Assembly (NCBI GenBank): GCA_003184365.1
Contig: NKYR01000039.1
Coordinates: forward strand, 124,001 to 188,000
Direction of reading: 5' to 3'
DNA: 64,000 nt
From: Evernia prunastri
Taxonomy: Eukaryota > Ascomycota > Lecanoromycetes > Lecanorales > Parmeliaceae
The notes under the pieces are model-generated. The model searched no databases. It worked only from the letters and a program-made list of their open reading frames with translations, and was not told where the DNA came from. The position numbers and the translations under genes were made by a program. Positions 48,639 through 61,045 of this stretch are shown here, piece by piece (position 1 is the first letter of the stretch; each line of letters starts with the position of its first letter).

Positions 48639-48835
48639 GGCAAGCAGGCAGGCAGGCAAGCAGCCCTCCAACACCGCTCTCCCCTACAGATGGATGGATG
48701 GATGAATGGATGAAGGGACTAACGGATGAAGAAGGCGGGGAGGGGGAGTCTCATGAAGGAATGGAGTGCGATGGAATGGCAATGGGATAGGATGGAACGG
48801 GATCGGATAGAATAGGATAGAACGGGATAGGTCCT
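48639..48835 (+). repeat. Clustered short tandem repeats
   Basis: Consecutive GCAGGCAG, GGATGGAT and degenerate GGATAGGATGGAA tracts. This is probably simple-sequence expansion. Confidence 0.75.
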
Positions 48836-49595
48836 AGTATGGCTCATCGCCCATTTATCTCGCCCGAAGCGCACGCAAGAACAGAGCCTCGCTCAAGCCG
48901 CGAACCAAGACCCCCTTGTAAAAGCGAGGCGGCTGGGCGGGAACGGACGAACGTTGTGAGTGAGTGAGTGAGCGCATGCGTGCGTGCATCAAGCGAACAA
49001 ACATACTAGGATAGATACTTCGAGTATTGCTAGTAAAAGAGCCCCCCGGGTGTAGTGCAAACCCACACACAGGGCAGTGGGGACAGAGGGGCTCAAAGTG
49101 AGGCGAGGCTTGGTTTTACGCGTGGCCGACGGGATGGGAAGGTCATATGGAGCGATCGGTGTGAATGAGGAGAGGGGCGATTGACGACGTGGCCGTTACT
49201 CGATGCTAAGGGGATGGGCTGAGTGGCGTGGTGCAGATGACAGTATTACTTACGGGTGAGTTCTGTTGGTTTGCGAAGGATTGAACAAAAGCAACAGAAC
49301 GGCAGCAGTGGTGGATCGGATGAATGAGTTAAACGATGACGAACGCTTTTATGTGGAAATTCTAAACGCTTTTATGGCCTATTACGGTCCTCACCCTGCG
49401 GGAGAAGTCCGGACTCGGCAGCTGAGCAGAGTCGCAGTTGGGGCTGCCCGTCCTGCAGCTTTTCGTGGTGTTGAGCTCTTACCGACCACAGCCAGCAATC
49501 GCTATGGAGCCGACCTGTTGAGTAAGTGTATGCCTGAGCTGGCATTGTCGCCAAGATCAAGCTGCCTGACATTCATCTAGGCCTACACCAGCCGC

Positions 49596-51237
49596 CTATC
49601 CGCGCCTCTTTTTCAACATGGCAGGCTTCCCCCCAACGTAGATGAAAGACAAGATCGCGGTGAGCAAACACAAAGCGGCTACCACCAAGTTCATGTTCCC
49701 GTACCCAACAGCGTCCTTTAGTGATCCGCTAATCAGTGGCCCAACCGTCAACCCAGCGCTGAAGACCATCGAGTTGATACCGTAGAGCTGGGCGTAGGGT
49801 CCGTTTTCACCGAAGGTGTCGGGGTTCGATTTGTCGTACATTCCGACGACATATGATGCTTCAACAATAGAAGGCGATCCAATGACCCCCATGCCAACGC
49901 CGCAAAATGCTAGCAAAGCGCAATACACAATGATTTGAGATTTCCCACCCGAACGGACCAGACGGAGCAGGATGAGGACAGGTACGAGGTATCCGAAGCC
50001 AATGACCGCGGCAGGCTTTGGGCCGTAGCGGTCGACTGCCCAGCCTGCGACGGGACCAAATACCAGGTAAGGAAGAACCAGTGCAATGAAAAGAAGCCCG
50101 GCGCTTAGGGAGTCGAAGTTGAAAAGCTCTTGGGCTTCTGTTGGGATTGTAGCGTCGAAGGTGGCCAGTAAGGTTGCTTGTACAAAGGCCAACAAAAGAG
50201 CGGTGAGAAGTCGTGGGTCTTTTAAGCAATATAGGATTGGGACTGAGCGTATCGCTTTCGACTGGTTAGGTGGGATCTTGTATTCTTGGCTCTCCTCCTT
50301 TCGAATGAGCGGATCCTCCTCGGTCTCCTCGTGTCCATCCTCGGCCTCTTGCTCTGGCTGCGAGACGTGGCCATTGGAAGCTTCTCCTTCTTCGTCCTCA
50401 TACTTAGCAGCAGTCTTCTTTTCGATGATCAGGATTCTCATGATGAAATCGAGTGCTAGGATGGCGAAGCCAAGTCCAAACACACCTACGCGAATTGAGG
50501 GTTAGGCATTCATGCTTCAAATATAAACAATCTAGTAGACCTTCTGATCTGCGAAACATGGGAACAAATAAGGATATCTTTTGGTGCAGCTACATAGCTT
50601 GCCAACAGAATAGCGGTTTCAGAAGGAAAGCGAAAAACGCAAAATCTTACCTCCATACCCAGCAGACTTGTAAATGATGCCTCCCAAAACAGGAGCCGCC
50701 AGTTCACCGATCGAGATGAAGCCAAAGATCTACTTTCATCAGTCACAACTAGCATCAAATGGCACCACCAACGAAAAAACGCACCGAACCAATCGTCTTC
50801 CCCAAATTCTCCGGACCAACCGTATCCAACACAAGCGCCAAGCCAATCGTCCAGACCACCGCGGCGCTGACCCCCTGCAGAACGCGCGCGACCGTCAAAA
50901 CCGGCACCGTCTGGCCGAGGAAAAGCAGCAACGTAGCCAGCAGCAGCGCCGTCAGACCGACGAGGAAGGGCAACTGGCGGGTCGGGAGCCTGTCGGCGAG
51001 GATGCCGGCGGGCGGGGAGAAGAGCACGCTGGCGCCGGCGTAGGCGGCGAGCAGGCCGGAGACGTGGGTCTGGATCTGGTCGTGGGGCAAGTGGACGCGG
51101 TCCTGGAGGATGAAGGGGAGGATGGGGACGACGAGGCCGTAGAGGAAGAGGTCGGTGAAGAGGCCGATGCCGACGGTGCTGACGATGAAGAGGGTGCTGG
51201 ACCTCCACTTGAGACCGATTGGTTTGGATTTGGGCAT
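49596..51237 (-). CDS. MFS transporter, DHA-type drug:H+ antiporter-like
   Basis: A 473-residue twelve-TM transporter encoded by exons 51237-50785, 50729-50651 and 50485-49596, with introns of 55 and 165 bases. The first half has the loop signature GILADRLPTRQLP after TM2 and RVLQGVSAA at TM4. The second half contains GPVAGWAVDRYGPKP. A long acidic loop (EDEEGEAS...EETEEDPL) separates the two six-helix halves. The sequence style resembles vesicular amine/DHA exporters found throughout Pezizomycotina. The substrate is not predictable. It is too far from the PKS to be assigned to that cluster. Confidence 0.88.
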
Positions 51238-51714
51238 GTTTGCAGATTGGGTGGAGGAAGAGGAGGGGGAGGAGGAGGATAAAAGAACCTGTTCAATTGA
51301 GCTCTGTTGTCGATTTTAGAGAGAGATGCTTTGCGCGTATAGAAATTCTGCTGCACGATGACATCATGACTGCAAAAACGTTGAAGTGGAAAATGTGAAT
51401 GTCTAAGGTACTCCGTTCACAAATTTACATACGAGTCACCGACAACAACTTCATACGACTGCTAGCAGAGGGGATAATCAAATCTATGCGTTCGTTGTGA
51501 CTCGTGCGCGGTAATTGATGAGAAGCACGTCGCTGGGTCCACAATATGAACAATGACCATATTGCAAAGCTAGGGAAAAGGCCAGACATTTTGGAATATT
51601 ATATATACACTCTATATCATCTGTTTTCCCATTCTCACTTGCTGTCATAAGTCCCAAGGCTGTAATGTCTCAGCTTCTCAAATTCTACTTTAACCCCCTT
51701 GGCTGACTGCGGGA
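51238..51714. other. Intergenic
   Basis: Promoter side of the MFS gene and 3' side of the transaldolase gene. No further feature was recognised. Confidence 0.5.
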
Positions 51715-53077
51715 TCAAACCCCCCCACGTTCCCTCATCATTGCTTCCATCTTCAATTGCACGTCACAAAATATGTTGATAGCCTAAGATGTTTCCCCAT
51801 CAGCTCGGGTTCCTCACCTCGGGAAACCCCATGTGCTCTCTATTATTGACGTACCTGAATCAATTTCCCTTCATTAGCCCCATTAGCATCTCTTGTCATA
51901 GCCATTCGAAAAGCATCTTCGTCATCAGCGTATGACAGCCGTGGTGGAATCTGATCAGCTCCGGTTTTGACCTCATCAAACAGTGACGGCAAATCGGGGG
52001 CATTGGATGTCTCTATTTCAGCCGAGGCGAGTTCACGAAGAAGCTTAGGCGCTATCGTGATATGGTCGACACCTGCAAGAAGCATGACCTCGTTGATCGA
52101 TGTCAAGCTCGCCGGCAGGACTTTGGTGGAGAAATTGTGGGTGTTGTAGTATCTTTGAGCGGAAACACATAGCTCGAAGAGTGGAGCGTCTCCTTTGTAA
52201 CTACACCTTTTGATTAGAGACAACATGCTGATTGGGAGCGGACGGCAAAGGCTAATGCCTACCCTGGTTCAGTCTGCACCCTCAATTCATTCAGATAAGG
52301 TGCAATGTAATGACAGCCGACCTCTCCAGCCAGAGCAGCCTGAGCTAAAGTGAACAGTGTGGTCGCTAGTGTAGTAATGCCATTCGCTTGAAGCGCACGA
52401 CAGGCCTGCAGACCTTCCCACGTACTTGGAACTTTGATGCAGACCCGAGAGGTGTCGAATTCAGGGTCAATATGCTTGAACAACTGAAGGATGCCTGTCT
52501 CGGGGTTTCAGCTGTGGGTTCCAAACAAGCCTATCGGAATCTGGCTATTTACGTTGGGCGTTTTCGACTGTTCTTGCCGTGGAGTATGAGTAGGACGGAT
52601 TCGTTTGGACATGAATAAAACCCTTGACATGAGGCGCCATTCGTAGTGACAGGTTGATCATCTGAACTCTCAATTGAGTTGCGGTTAGCACATAGGATAT
52701 CCAGACATACCGATATCTCTACGGCCAGCTCCGTAAGCGAGACTTCCCCATAATCTCCAGCTATCTTCTTCGCAAGATCGACGGAGTTTTGCAGCAGCGC
52801 TTCATGTCGGCTTTCTTGAAGCTCATTGAATGCAATCGCCTACCGCCTGTTAGCCAGGAAACACTCCCAACGTTCGCTGACCTGAACGCACTTGATTCGA
52901 GGTGCAATCTTGAAATGGCCCCAAGGAAGTCGCCACTAATGTGGTAGGCGCGTTAGCGGTGATGTCCACTCGCGACCCTTGTACAAAGATAGAAGGCTTA
53001 CCCTCAACGTCAAGAGTGTCACAATCAACGGCCGTACGGGATCTCAGCAGTGCCAGAAGCGAGGTTGGGGAGGCCAT
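51715..53077 (-). CDS. Transaldolase
   Basis: Pentose-phosphate-pathway enzyme that transfers a dihydroxyacetone unit between sugar phosphates. Seven exons give 336 residues: 53077-53002, 52935-52892, 52839-52711, 52661-52553, 52494-52263, 52206-51855 and 51783-51715. The final 23-codon exon restores the expected C-terminal helix (INIFCDVQLKMEAMM). The Schiff-base lysine is in CIKVPSTWEG, and TTLFTLAQA follows as in the family. The N-terminal DCDTLDVEV and the QDCTSNQ segment mark the fungal subtype that differs from canonical yeast Tal1, so it may be a paralogue rather than the main housekeeping copy. All introns are 49-71 bases. Confidence 0.9.
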
Positions 53078-53978
53078 ATTGAGGCTTCCTAGAATCTCAG
53101 ACTTGTTGCAGAGTAGCTGTTGCAGAGTAAGAATCTGTACTCCGTGTACTTTATGCACGATTAATCAATTGCTGGTTTTTCCGGAGTTAATTCGTTGATA
53201 CGGATCTAACCACCAAAGCTGTCCTACGTGTACAAAAGTGAATAACCACTCCACTTGAATTATCCCGCGCATTGTACCAATCGTAGACATACACCTGTAG
53301 AGCAACTATCCCACCCATCGAACCGAGAATCGATCATGACTGCCCAAAAATCCGATTCATAGATAAGTCGCACCAGGATAAGAAAGTCCATCCTCAACCC
53401 TCTCCCTCAAAACCCCCCAGATAGATAGGGACTTGGCTTGCATTTCTCGACACATCGGCGGAGCGTCCGTGGTGTTACGAAGAAATGTGTTACAATTGCG
53501 TTATGTTACTATGTTGATCTTGATGAGGACGGTGTGGAGGGAGGTGACAGCGAAGTCAGTTATAGGCTGTAGGACTGAGCGGGGAGAGGTATCGACTATG
53601 GATAGGCGTTGGCAAAGCTGATGAGTTTAAACGTTTGGTTGAGGAAATCTAACTATATCGCTTTTCTTCTTATTGACTCTAGAGGACTACGACGGAGACC
53701 GTATCCAAATCGTTCCCGTAATGCCGTGACCATCCATCCATATATCCAACAGTCTTTGCAAGTAATCCTCCTGGACCCTGAAGCACCTAATGTGAGAGGT
53801 GTTATATATATAGCTTCTCGCCATTACGACGACCCCATGCAGATCCCTTAGTCGGTCGAGGCTCCCAAAGTCGTCTGATGCAAATTCAAGCCTGCCGGAT
53901 GAGACCATACGGCCTCGCTAGACGCTCCACCTTCAGACCTCAGGAAGGCTGACGCAAAGCGCCGACACGACGCAATTC
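53078..53978. other. Intergenic
   Basis: About 0.9 kb with no recognised gene. Confidence 0.5.
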
Positions 53979-55681
53979 TCACTCGAGAAAGGTGAAGAGA
54001 TTCGTATGAATGATGCTCATTGCGCGGTACGCATCGCGCTGATCCACCACGCAAGAGATGTTGATCTCACTCGCTCCTGCTCGTAATCAGCTACTGCAGA
54101 AACCAAGCCATGAACCGAGGTGATTGAGGAGAGGAAAGGAAAGGTGCGAAGCAGGGGCACCATACCTTGCGAGATCATTTCAATGTTAATGTTGTGCTTC
54201 CCCAGCACGCTGAGCATGGCCCCGGATATACCGACCATGTTCTTCATCTCCTGACCCACCAGACTCACAATTGCCATCTCGTCCACCAGCTCCACCGCCC
54301 CCAAGCGCGCCAACTCCTCCACAGCGCCCCGGAGGTCAGGATCGACAATCTGCCTCCCCTCGCCGTCGCCACGGACCAGTTCGCGGTGGCAGTAGAAAGC
54401 CATGGAGACGTTGACCTCGGAGCTGGCAATGAGGTCGACGGAGAGACGCCATTTGTCCAAGATTGCGAATGTGCGTTCCAGGAAACCACGGGAGGAGGTT
54501 CGTTTGTTCGATCGGAGGTTTATGACCAGGATGCGGTTCTTCACCGTCACGGCTGTGGGGCGTTTTGCGCGATTTACCAGAGTGCTGCCGATGCCAGACT
54601 TTCGAGAGCGAAAGGCAGGTGGTGTAGGGACGCGTGGGGAGGTAATGTGTGTGGAGACGGAGGGATTGACGGAGTCTGGAAGGATCGTTGTCCCGGTGCC
54701 GCTGGGATTCGTGACATTCCTTATTCGAATCGGGATGCTTTCCCGGATCACTTGCTCCATGGTAAATGGGTGTATGACCTCAGATCCATAAAATGTCAAC
54801 TCGGCAGCTTCGGATGGCGTGATTGTAGAAAGGAGTCGTGCGGTGGGCACTTTTCGCGGGTCAGCGCTGTAAATGCCTTCTACTTCTTTTAGAATCTGGA
54901 GTTCTGATGCACCGAGGCTGATAGCGACGAGGGCGGCGCAAAGATCAGTGTAGCCTCGTCCGACGTGGCTTAGTAGACCACCAGGGACTGGGCCGAAAAA
55001 GCCTGTTATGACGGGGACACGGTTGCCGGATTCGAGGAATACGGGCCTTAGAGCTTCGGCGTAGTCTTCATAGAAGCCCTGGTTGACATCATCAGTCGGT
55101 GCCTCCACACTTCGGATATTCGACAGATCGATCACATAGGCGTCTATGCCATAATCTTGAAGAAGTGCGGTGATAAAATAACAGCTTAGGATTTCCCCTT
55201 TGCTGATGATGATGTCTAAAGTCCTTGGGCTAACTTCTCCCAACGTGTCGGCTGCGGCTAGGTACTTGATGAGATCATGGGTTTCCCGCTCAACCTCGAC
55301 TGTGAGACTGGCGAGGAGATTGGGCGAACGAAGCGTGGAGACTGCAGCTTGTACGTGGTCGTCGCGAATGCTGGTGACGATGGATTTATAAGCGGGGGTA
55401 TTGCTTTTTGCTGCTTCCGCGGCGGCTTTGAGCAGTCTTGAGACATGTAAGTTTTCCTTTAATGCAAGTAAGTGGATTTGTGGACATGCTTACTTGGTGG
55501 TCGTACCTTCGGCTTTGATGCCAGAGCTTCGGGCGGAGCAAACTACGGCTAAACGATTGCGCTGTAGCTCATTGCAGATAATGTTGGCGATCTCATGGGG
55601 AAATTTTCCAATGGAGGTGCCGCCGTATTTTTGCACCACCCAGTCCTTCTCCCGCGTCAAGGCGCCATTGTCTATTTCCAT
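53979..55681 (-). CDS. Aspartokinase
   Basis: Phosphorylates aspartate in the first step toward threonine, methionine and isoleucine. Three exons (55681-55494, 55436-54166, 54076-53979) give 518 residues, the usual fungal length. The N-terminal nucleotide-binding motif is VVQKYGGTSIGKF. The kinase domain continues with SKGEILS, GRGYTDLCAA and ADPRKVPTA. Two C-terminal ACT domains follow (ASSEVNVSM and KHNINIEMISQG), the allosteric site for threonine inhibition in yeast Hom3. The last small exon completes the second ACT domain (ASEINISCVVD). It is the probable orthologue of yeast HOM3. Its neighbour is transaldolase. Confidence 0.93.
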
Positions 55682-57397
55682 GTCTGAAATGTATACAGAG
55701 AACTTGATGATTAATTGAGAAGATGATAGCAAATTATACGATTACGCAGACACTGTATTTTTGATGTGTTCTTGCAGGAGAAAAGGAGAAGAAAAGCATT
55801 TATATACCATCCCTTGCTTGACTCATAGTTCCGACTTGCCTTCAATTGCACCTAAATGCTTCAAAGTTTGAGCTCCAATTAAGTGCATAGTATATGTGTT
55901 AGGTTGTTAGCAAGTCCCCATAAGTCTCTGGTACTTGTCTCTCAGTGAACCGCCCGTGGACTGAGCGAATAGTCTAAGACATGGTTACGCCTTGGCTGTA
56001 GAAATTTTGAAAGTGCGATGATGATGCTCCGAGGATCAGCCGCAGACTTCAAAGCACGTGACTGTCCCCTAGCGCGTATCTCCAACGCGTCCGCCGTCGC
56101 GAGTAGAAAGGGAAGAAATTTTCAAAAGTACATCCAAGCAAAAGCGAAGCATTCGAAGGCAACCTTGGCACAATCGACCGCAATTCGATGGCATCGCAAG
56201 TTCCGCCCACATTCCCAGGCGTTGGAGACAACGTGCCGTGACTTAGAGTACGTGACGACCGCGGCAAGGCGTAGAGATGCACGAGATGCAGGTAGCTTGT
56301 TTAAAGTATTGAGGGCATGCCAAAAGGCGGGTTATTTGTACCCCGGCGCCGTGCATAGAATGTTTACTCATGGGTCACGTACAATTCTGAACTTAGGAAG
56401 CTCTCTAACGCCTCTTCTAAACCTCAATAAACTCAACCCATAATCCCATCCTCCTCTACTCTAATGATGAGACTCAACGAGCCTCGTAGGCACTAGAGTT
56501 ATACTAGGTACTCCACAGTAGACAACGGCGAATCTGTGAACGTAGGATCATACGGAAAGACTCGGATCTCAGTAACGATGCCCATGAAGAAGACCATCGA
56601 GATCAAATTCCATCAGTCCATTCTAACCTCATCTTGCGTATCCTACATACCTAGTTTGCCCACCTCAGATCGACAACAACAACACCAACAAGGAACGAAA
56701 CCCTGAGCAAACAAGTCGCCGACGAGATGTAACAATACCAACCTCGAGCAGCAACCATGCCAGCCCGAGTACCTAAAAGCATCCATTGCCTTGGTCTCCC
56801 ACGGCGTATACGAATACGACGACAACTCAGCAACAGATGCAGGGCCCCCACACCAGCAAGATTTCCCCGTCCCCTGAGACTCAGAGTATTCACCACTTCA
56901 ATTTCCCAGTCCTCCATGCACCATATGGATCAACAAACCCTCCGACTCCGACCCGGCCCAAATCATTCCCCCGCCCCCGATCGATCCCAACCCCCCGCGC
57001 CGTGATAGGCTGAAAAACGCCGCCAAGCCGCTACGCAAAGTGCACCCGATCAGGCATGGTCTTGCCGAGCCTGCACCGTCCTCCCTTGAATCCTCCTAAC
57101 CGAAAAGCCATGCAAACTTAGAAATCGGGTTCGAAATCGGGCGTGTAAGGATTTAAAGGGGAAAGGGGAGGGGACTGTATATGTGTCGGCGTTCTGCAAT
57201 TGATTTCATTGTTGTCTGCTGCCGTTTTGCTCTCCTGTTTCCCCTTGATTCGTTGTGCAGGAGAAGAAAGGAAGAAAGAGCGAAAGAAAGAAGTAGCAGG
57301 CTCGAGTCCCACTGTCCAAAACTCGAAGCAAACAATAAATTTATAGCCCAGCCCCCGCTGCAGAACAGCCTCATATCAAACACCAACTCCCACCACC
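55682..57397. other. Long intergenic region
   Basis: About 1.7 kb. Open frames at 56018-56443 and 56643-57005 show no family features. The part near 57180-57397 is probably the 5' leader of the RTA1-family gene. Confidence 0.45.
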
Positions 57398-58723
57398 ATG
57401 TCGAACTCTCACCACAACCCCAACGGCCTCATCAGCTATGGCCCGAACGAGAACTGCACCATGACGCCCGGCCCCCAGTACTGCCCGACCAACGTGAGCG
57501 TGTACGAGTACCGGCCCTCGCTCGCTGCGAACAGCGCCTTCATCGCGCTCTTCGGCACCGCGCTGATGATCCACATCGCGCTGGGCATCCGATACAAGAC
57601 GTGGGCGTTCCTCTTCGCCATCTACTGGGGCTGCGCGTGCGAGCTGATCGGGTACGGGGGCCGGGTGCTGATGTGGAAGGATGTGTTTTCGTTTCCCGGT
57701 TTCCTGATGCAGGCCAGTGAGTGCTTCGCTCCCTTTATTTTGGAGGTCGTGGGATTGTCGATGTTGTTTCGGAAAAGAAGGCGGGAAAGAGAATGAAGGC
57801 TGACGCCTTACAGTCTGCATCACGCTTGGCCCGGCATGGTTCTCGGCAGCTGTTTACCTGACCTTGTCGAAAATGTCAGTACACCTCAAGGTCGAGACCG
57901 GCGATCAGGCCTTAGGCTGACTTTGAAATGCCACAGTATCATCTTCCTCGGTCCCCAACACGCACGCTTCTCACCAAAGCTTTACTACTGGTTCTTCATT
58001 GTATGTCCCTCCAGTTTTCCTTTTCCCTCTCTGAGCCAAGACTTTGAGTCTCGAGATATGGATCCGGAGCATTCGCTCTGCGCACATGTTCCAATACCCG
58101 TTATGTACCCCTAAAGAGACAAAGACAGAACTGATTCCCTCATCTCACCACAGCCCTGCGACATATTCTCCCTAGTCCTCCAATCAATCGGCGGCGCCCT
58201 ATCGTCCACCTCCAACGGCAACAGCAGGACCGCAAACGACGTCGCCATCGCCGGCCTCTCCTTCCAAGTCTTCACGCTCTGCGTCTTCATTGCCCTTAGC
58301 ATAGAGTTCGCGGTCAGCTACACCAGGGCGCAACGCCTCAAGCCGCAGAGAAGACCGTTGCCGACGCGCTTCAAGGTGTTCGTGGTGTTCTTGTCCTTGG
58401 CGATCCTTTTCATATTGATACGGTGCGCGTACAGGATTGACGAGTTGAGTGATGGGTGGAATGGCCCGTTGATCCATGATCAGGGCCTGTTCATCGGGCT
58501 TGAGGGAGTGTGAGTGCTACTTTCGTCTGTTGAACCCGAGGAATGCGCTAAGAAATGGTATAGTATGGTCGTTCTTGCTATCTACTCGCTCATAATTGCG
58601 CATCCTGGACCGATTTTCCAAAACTCAGATGCGAATATTTATGAGTCCGATGTCGCCGCCAGCTCGAATGGCTTTACGGAGAAGGCAGAGCCGGGAATGT
58701 CGATTACACAACATAGTGTATGA
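57398..58723 (+). CDS. RTA1-family membrane protein
   Basis: A 319-residue seven-TM protein of the fungal RTA1/RTM1/RSB1 family, linked in yeast to sterol-toxin resistance and sphingoid-base export. Five exons fit: 57398-57716, 57814-57874, 57937-58000, 58154-58509 and 58564-58723. Landmarks are the extracellular NCTMTPGPQYCPTNVSVYEYRPS start, the ELIGYGGR block, the FLGP and CDIFSLVLQSIGG region and the late HPGPIF motif. The four introns all leave the frame intact. It probably sits in the plasma membrane, where it may handle lipids. The precise substrate is unknown. Confidence 0.92.
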
Positions 58724-59209
58724 TGGCGGGAATGACTGAAGTTTTAGATGAGACAAAATGAGAAGAGAGGCACAACAATACCACTAGTCCAACAGGGAGT
58801 CGGCAGCGAGTACGTATTACGGAGGAGTGTGATGTACCTATTGATCCCTCGACGTTGCCAGGCGGTCGGGACAGTGTTAAAGACAAGCGGGAGATTTAGC
58901 CAGACCTCATTTTGCACACAATCTCTGCTGCCAAAACTTTGGGACACAGCATAGTGATTACCTCTTCGTGTCTAGTGCGTACAATCTGTGTTGCTCGCCC
59001 TCTGAGCATGCATCTCATGCAGCAGACTCATGTACCGAGGCATTGATCGCTAGTCAGAAGGTAGCGATTGTTGGATGATGGACGGACACGTTTTTGATGT
59101 TGGGTATAAGATTGAAGAGACAGCAGTGATGGTATGGGTGAGTTTGAGGCTTTTCTTGCGGGGGGAGGGCGGTGAAGATGTAATGGATGTGTCGTTGTGA
59201 CAGGAAGGT
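58724..59209. other. Intergenic between convergent genes
   Basis: Nothing was recognised. Confidence 0.5.
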
Positions 59210-61045
59210 TCAGATGTCTCTGCAAAATATGACAAAGTCCCATGGCCCCAGCTTGATAGTGGGAGGACCTGGATGTCGTAGGGCGTGAGCTGCGCCAGGA
59301 GGTGTGAGCTCAGTCCACCCTTCAGTGGGCAGCTTATCCTTCTTAAACAAAGATTTCCTCGTGCTTGTGCTGCCGGCCACCGCCGATGCAGAAAAGTTAA
59401 TCGCAATCAGGATTTCTTCGCTTGTCCCCCTTCTCATGAACGCAACCAATCCGGCTCCACCGCCGGTTGCCAGCCAAATAGTGTTGCCTCTTCGTAGTGC
59501 TTCATGGCTGCGTCGAAGCCCGCCTAGGCTCCTGTAGAAAGCAGAAAATCGACCTGCCAGAGATGAGCCCCAGTTGACAGGCGTGTGCGTATTGTATCCA
59601 CCACGATCATTGCCCACTTCTTCGCCGGCAAAGATCATTGGCACACCTTCGATGGTGAAATTGAATACCGCTGCACAGAGGGTTGCGTCAGGTCCTCCAT
59701 ACATGTTGAGGTCCAGATCCATATCCCAGTTCTGCATGATAGACGTGTGCAGCATGTCTGTCGGGTGTGCTGTTTGTAGCTGGCTGAATACCTTGGGCAA
59801 TCTACTTGCGTCCTGTGTCTTTGTGGCAGATGCAACGGCAGGTTGAAGAGAGTAATTGGCGTAGTCCATGTCGAAGGGGCTCAGGGAGAGTTCCGGATTG
59901 CAACATTCGCCGAGGAGTATCACCTTCGGGTTCACAGCTTTCAAGTTGTTGCCAATGAAGTCCCAGGCTGCGGCTGGGATCATCCGATCTTTTCCGTATG
60001 GATTGTCAGCCGTGTCGAAGCGAAATCCATCGACATTGTAGTTTCTCATCCACCATACAAGCATAGTTAACATGTACTTTTGGACCGCAGGTTCTGACTT
60101 GAAGTCGAGCTGTGCGACGTCATCAAAGTTGAAGGCTTGAGAAATAGAGTTTGGATTCTTCTTGATGCTGTCCTTATGAACGTAATACTCCGGTTGTTGT
60201 GTGACGAAAGGATGGTTCCACGCGGTATGATTCAAGACGACATCCATGATGACCTTCAGACCCATGGCATGCGCTTGGCTAGTCAAGGTAGTAAAGTCAG
60301 ATGGCTGCCCCAAGGCTGGGTCTATGGCGTAGTAATCGGCAACTGCGTAAGGGCTGCCACATGCTGGATGATTTTGGAAAGGGACGCCGATTGGATGAAT
60401 GGGCATAAGCAGGATGGATGAGAATCCTAAGCCTATAATACGTGAAAGGTCATGGGTTATCGCCGCGAGATTGCCTGTCGATGAGAATATAGGGGTGTAG
60501 ATATTGTATATCATCTCGTCAGCGAACAGCGTCGCCTGAACATCGCCACCACTTCTAAGATCAGTAGCTGCCGACGGTGCAGCTTCGGTTGCTGTATCTG
60601 AAGAGCTAGCTAGATTATTGTGTAGTAAGACTTGCCATTGAGCCATGGGGTCATTCGCACTTGCCATTTGTATTACGGCTGAACCGTTGGTCGAGCCTGC
60701 AGCTCCTGCCACCAGCGCGCTGTTCTGATTGACTAGCGTCAAGCCTCCACCTGAGTTCGGTATCAAAGCCCACATCTCACTTGCTCCTCCGTTGCAAGAC
60801 CATTGCTGCAACCCTGCCCCGGCAGCTTTACTTTCGTACGCCACGTTCAAACACATGGTGGTGTCGGTAGCATTAAGTAGATAACGCCCGCTCTGATGGC
60901 CCTGAAGGACCCATCTCGGGGCTGAGCCAGCAGAAGAAGCTACTAAAACAATTTCGGCACCAGCATAAGTTGCATTGGTGCTGAGATAGAGACCTGTTGC
61001 GGTATTTTTGAGAGCGAATGAATGGCCGTCCAGGGGTACTGACAT
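59210..61045 (-). CDS. Ricin-B-lectin plus GH13 alpha-amylase-family protein
   Basis: Intronless, 611 residues. Residues 1-145 form a ricin-type beta-trefoil (CBM13-like; MCLNVAYESKAAGAGLQQW). Residues 170-600 form a GH13 barrel: DVVLNH at 268-273, catalytic nucleophile Asp344 in GFRFDTADN and acid-base Glu380 in LLGECCNP. The fourth conserved region, normally NHD, reads NWD at 439-441, keeping the Asp but losing the His. No signal peptide is visible before the lectin domain, although the fold is usually secreted. It may act on alpha-glucans inside the cell or leave by a non-classical route. The lack of introns and the unusual domain pairing raise the question of bacterial ancestry, which cannot be tested here. 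Confidence 0.88.
   Translation of the reverse strand: MSVPLDGHSFALKNTATGLYLSTNATYAGAEIVLVASSAGSAPRWVLQGHQSGRYLLNATDTTMCLNVAYESKAAGAGLQQWSCNGGASEMWALIPNSGGGLTLVNQNSALVAGAAGSTNGSAVIQMASANDPMAQWQVLLHNNLASSSDTATEAAPSAATDLRSGGDVQATLFADEMIYNIYTPIFSSTGNLAAITHDLSRIIGLGFSSILLMPIHPIGVPFQNHPACGSPYAVADYYAIDPALGQPSDFTTLTSQAHAMGLKVIMDVVLNHTAWNHPFVTQQPEYYVHKDSIKKNPNSISQAFNFDDVAQLDFKSEPAVQKYMLTMLVWWMRNYNVDGFRFDTADNPYGKDRMIPAAAWDFIGNNLKAVNPKVILLGECCNPELSLSPFDMDYANYSLQPAVASATKTQDASRLPKVFSQLQTAHPTDMLHTSIMQNWDMDLDLNMYGGPDATLCAAVFNFTIEGVPMIFAGEEVGNDRGGYNTHTPVNWGSSLAGRFSAFYRSLGGLRRSHEALRRGNTIWLATGGGAGLVAFMRRGTSEEILIAINFSASAVAGSTSTRKSLFKKDKLPTEGWTELTPPGAAHALRHPGPPTIKLGPWDFVIFCRDI

Larger units (their letters stand above)
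47057..49595. other. Low-complexity, microsatellite-rich intergenic region
   Basis: About 2.5 kb. The frame at 47424-47852 is Pro/Ser/Thr-rich without a recognisable fold. From about 48.4 to 49.0 kb the DNA is dominated by short tandem repeats. The frame at 49266-49580 is not recognised. No gene is called. Confidence 0.5.
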
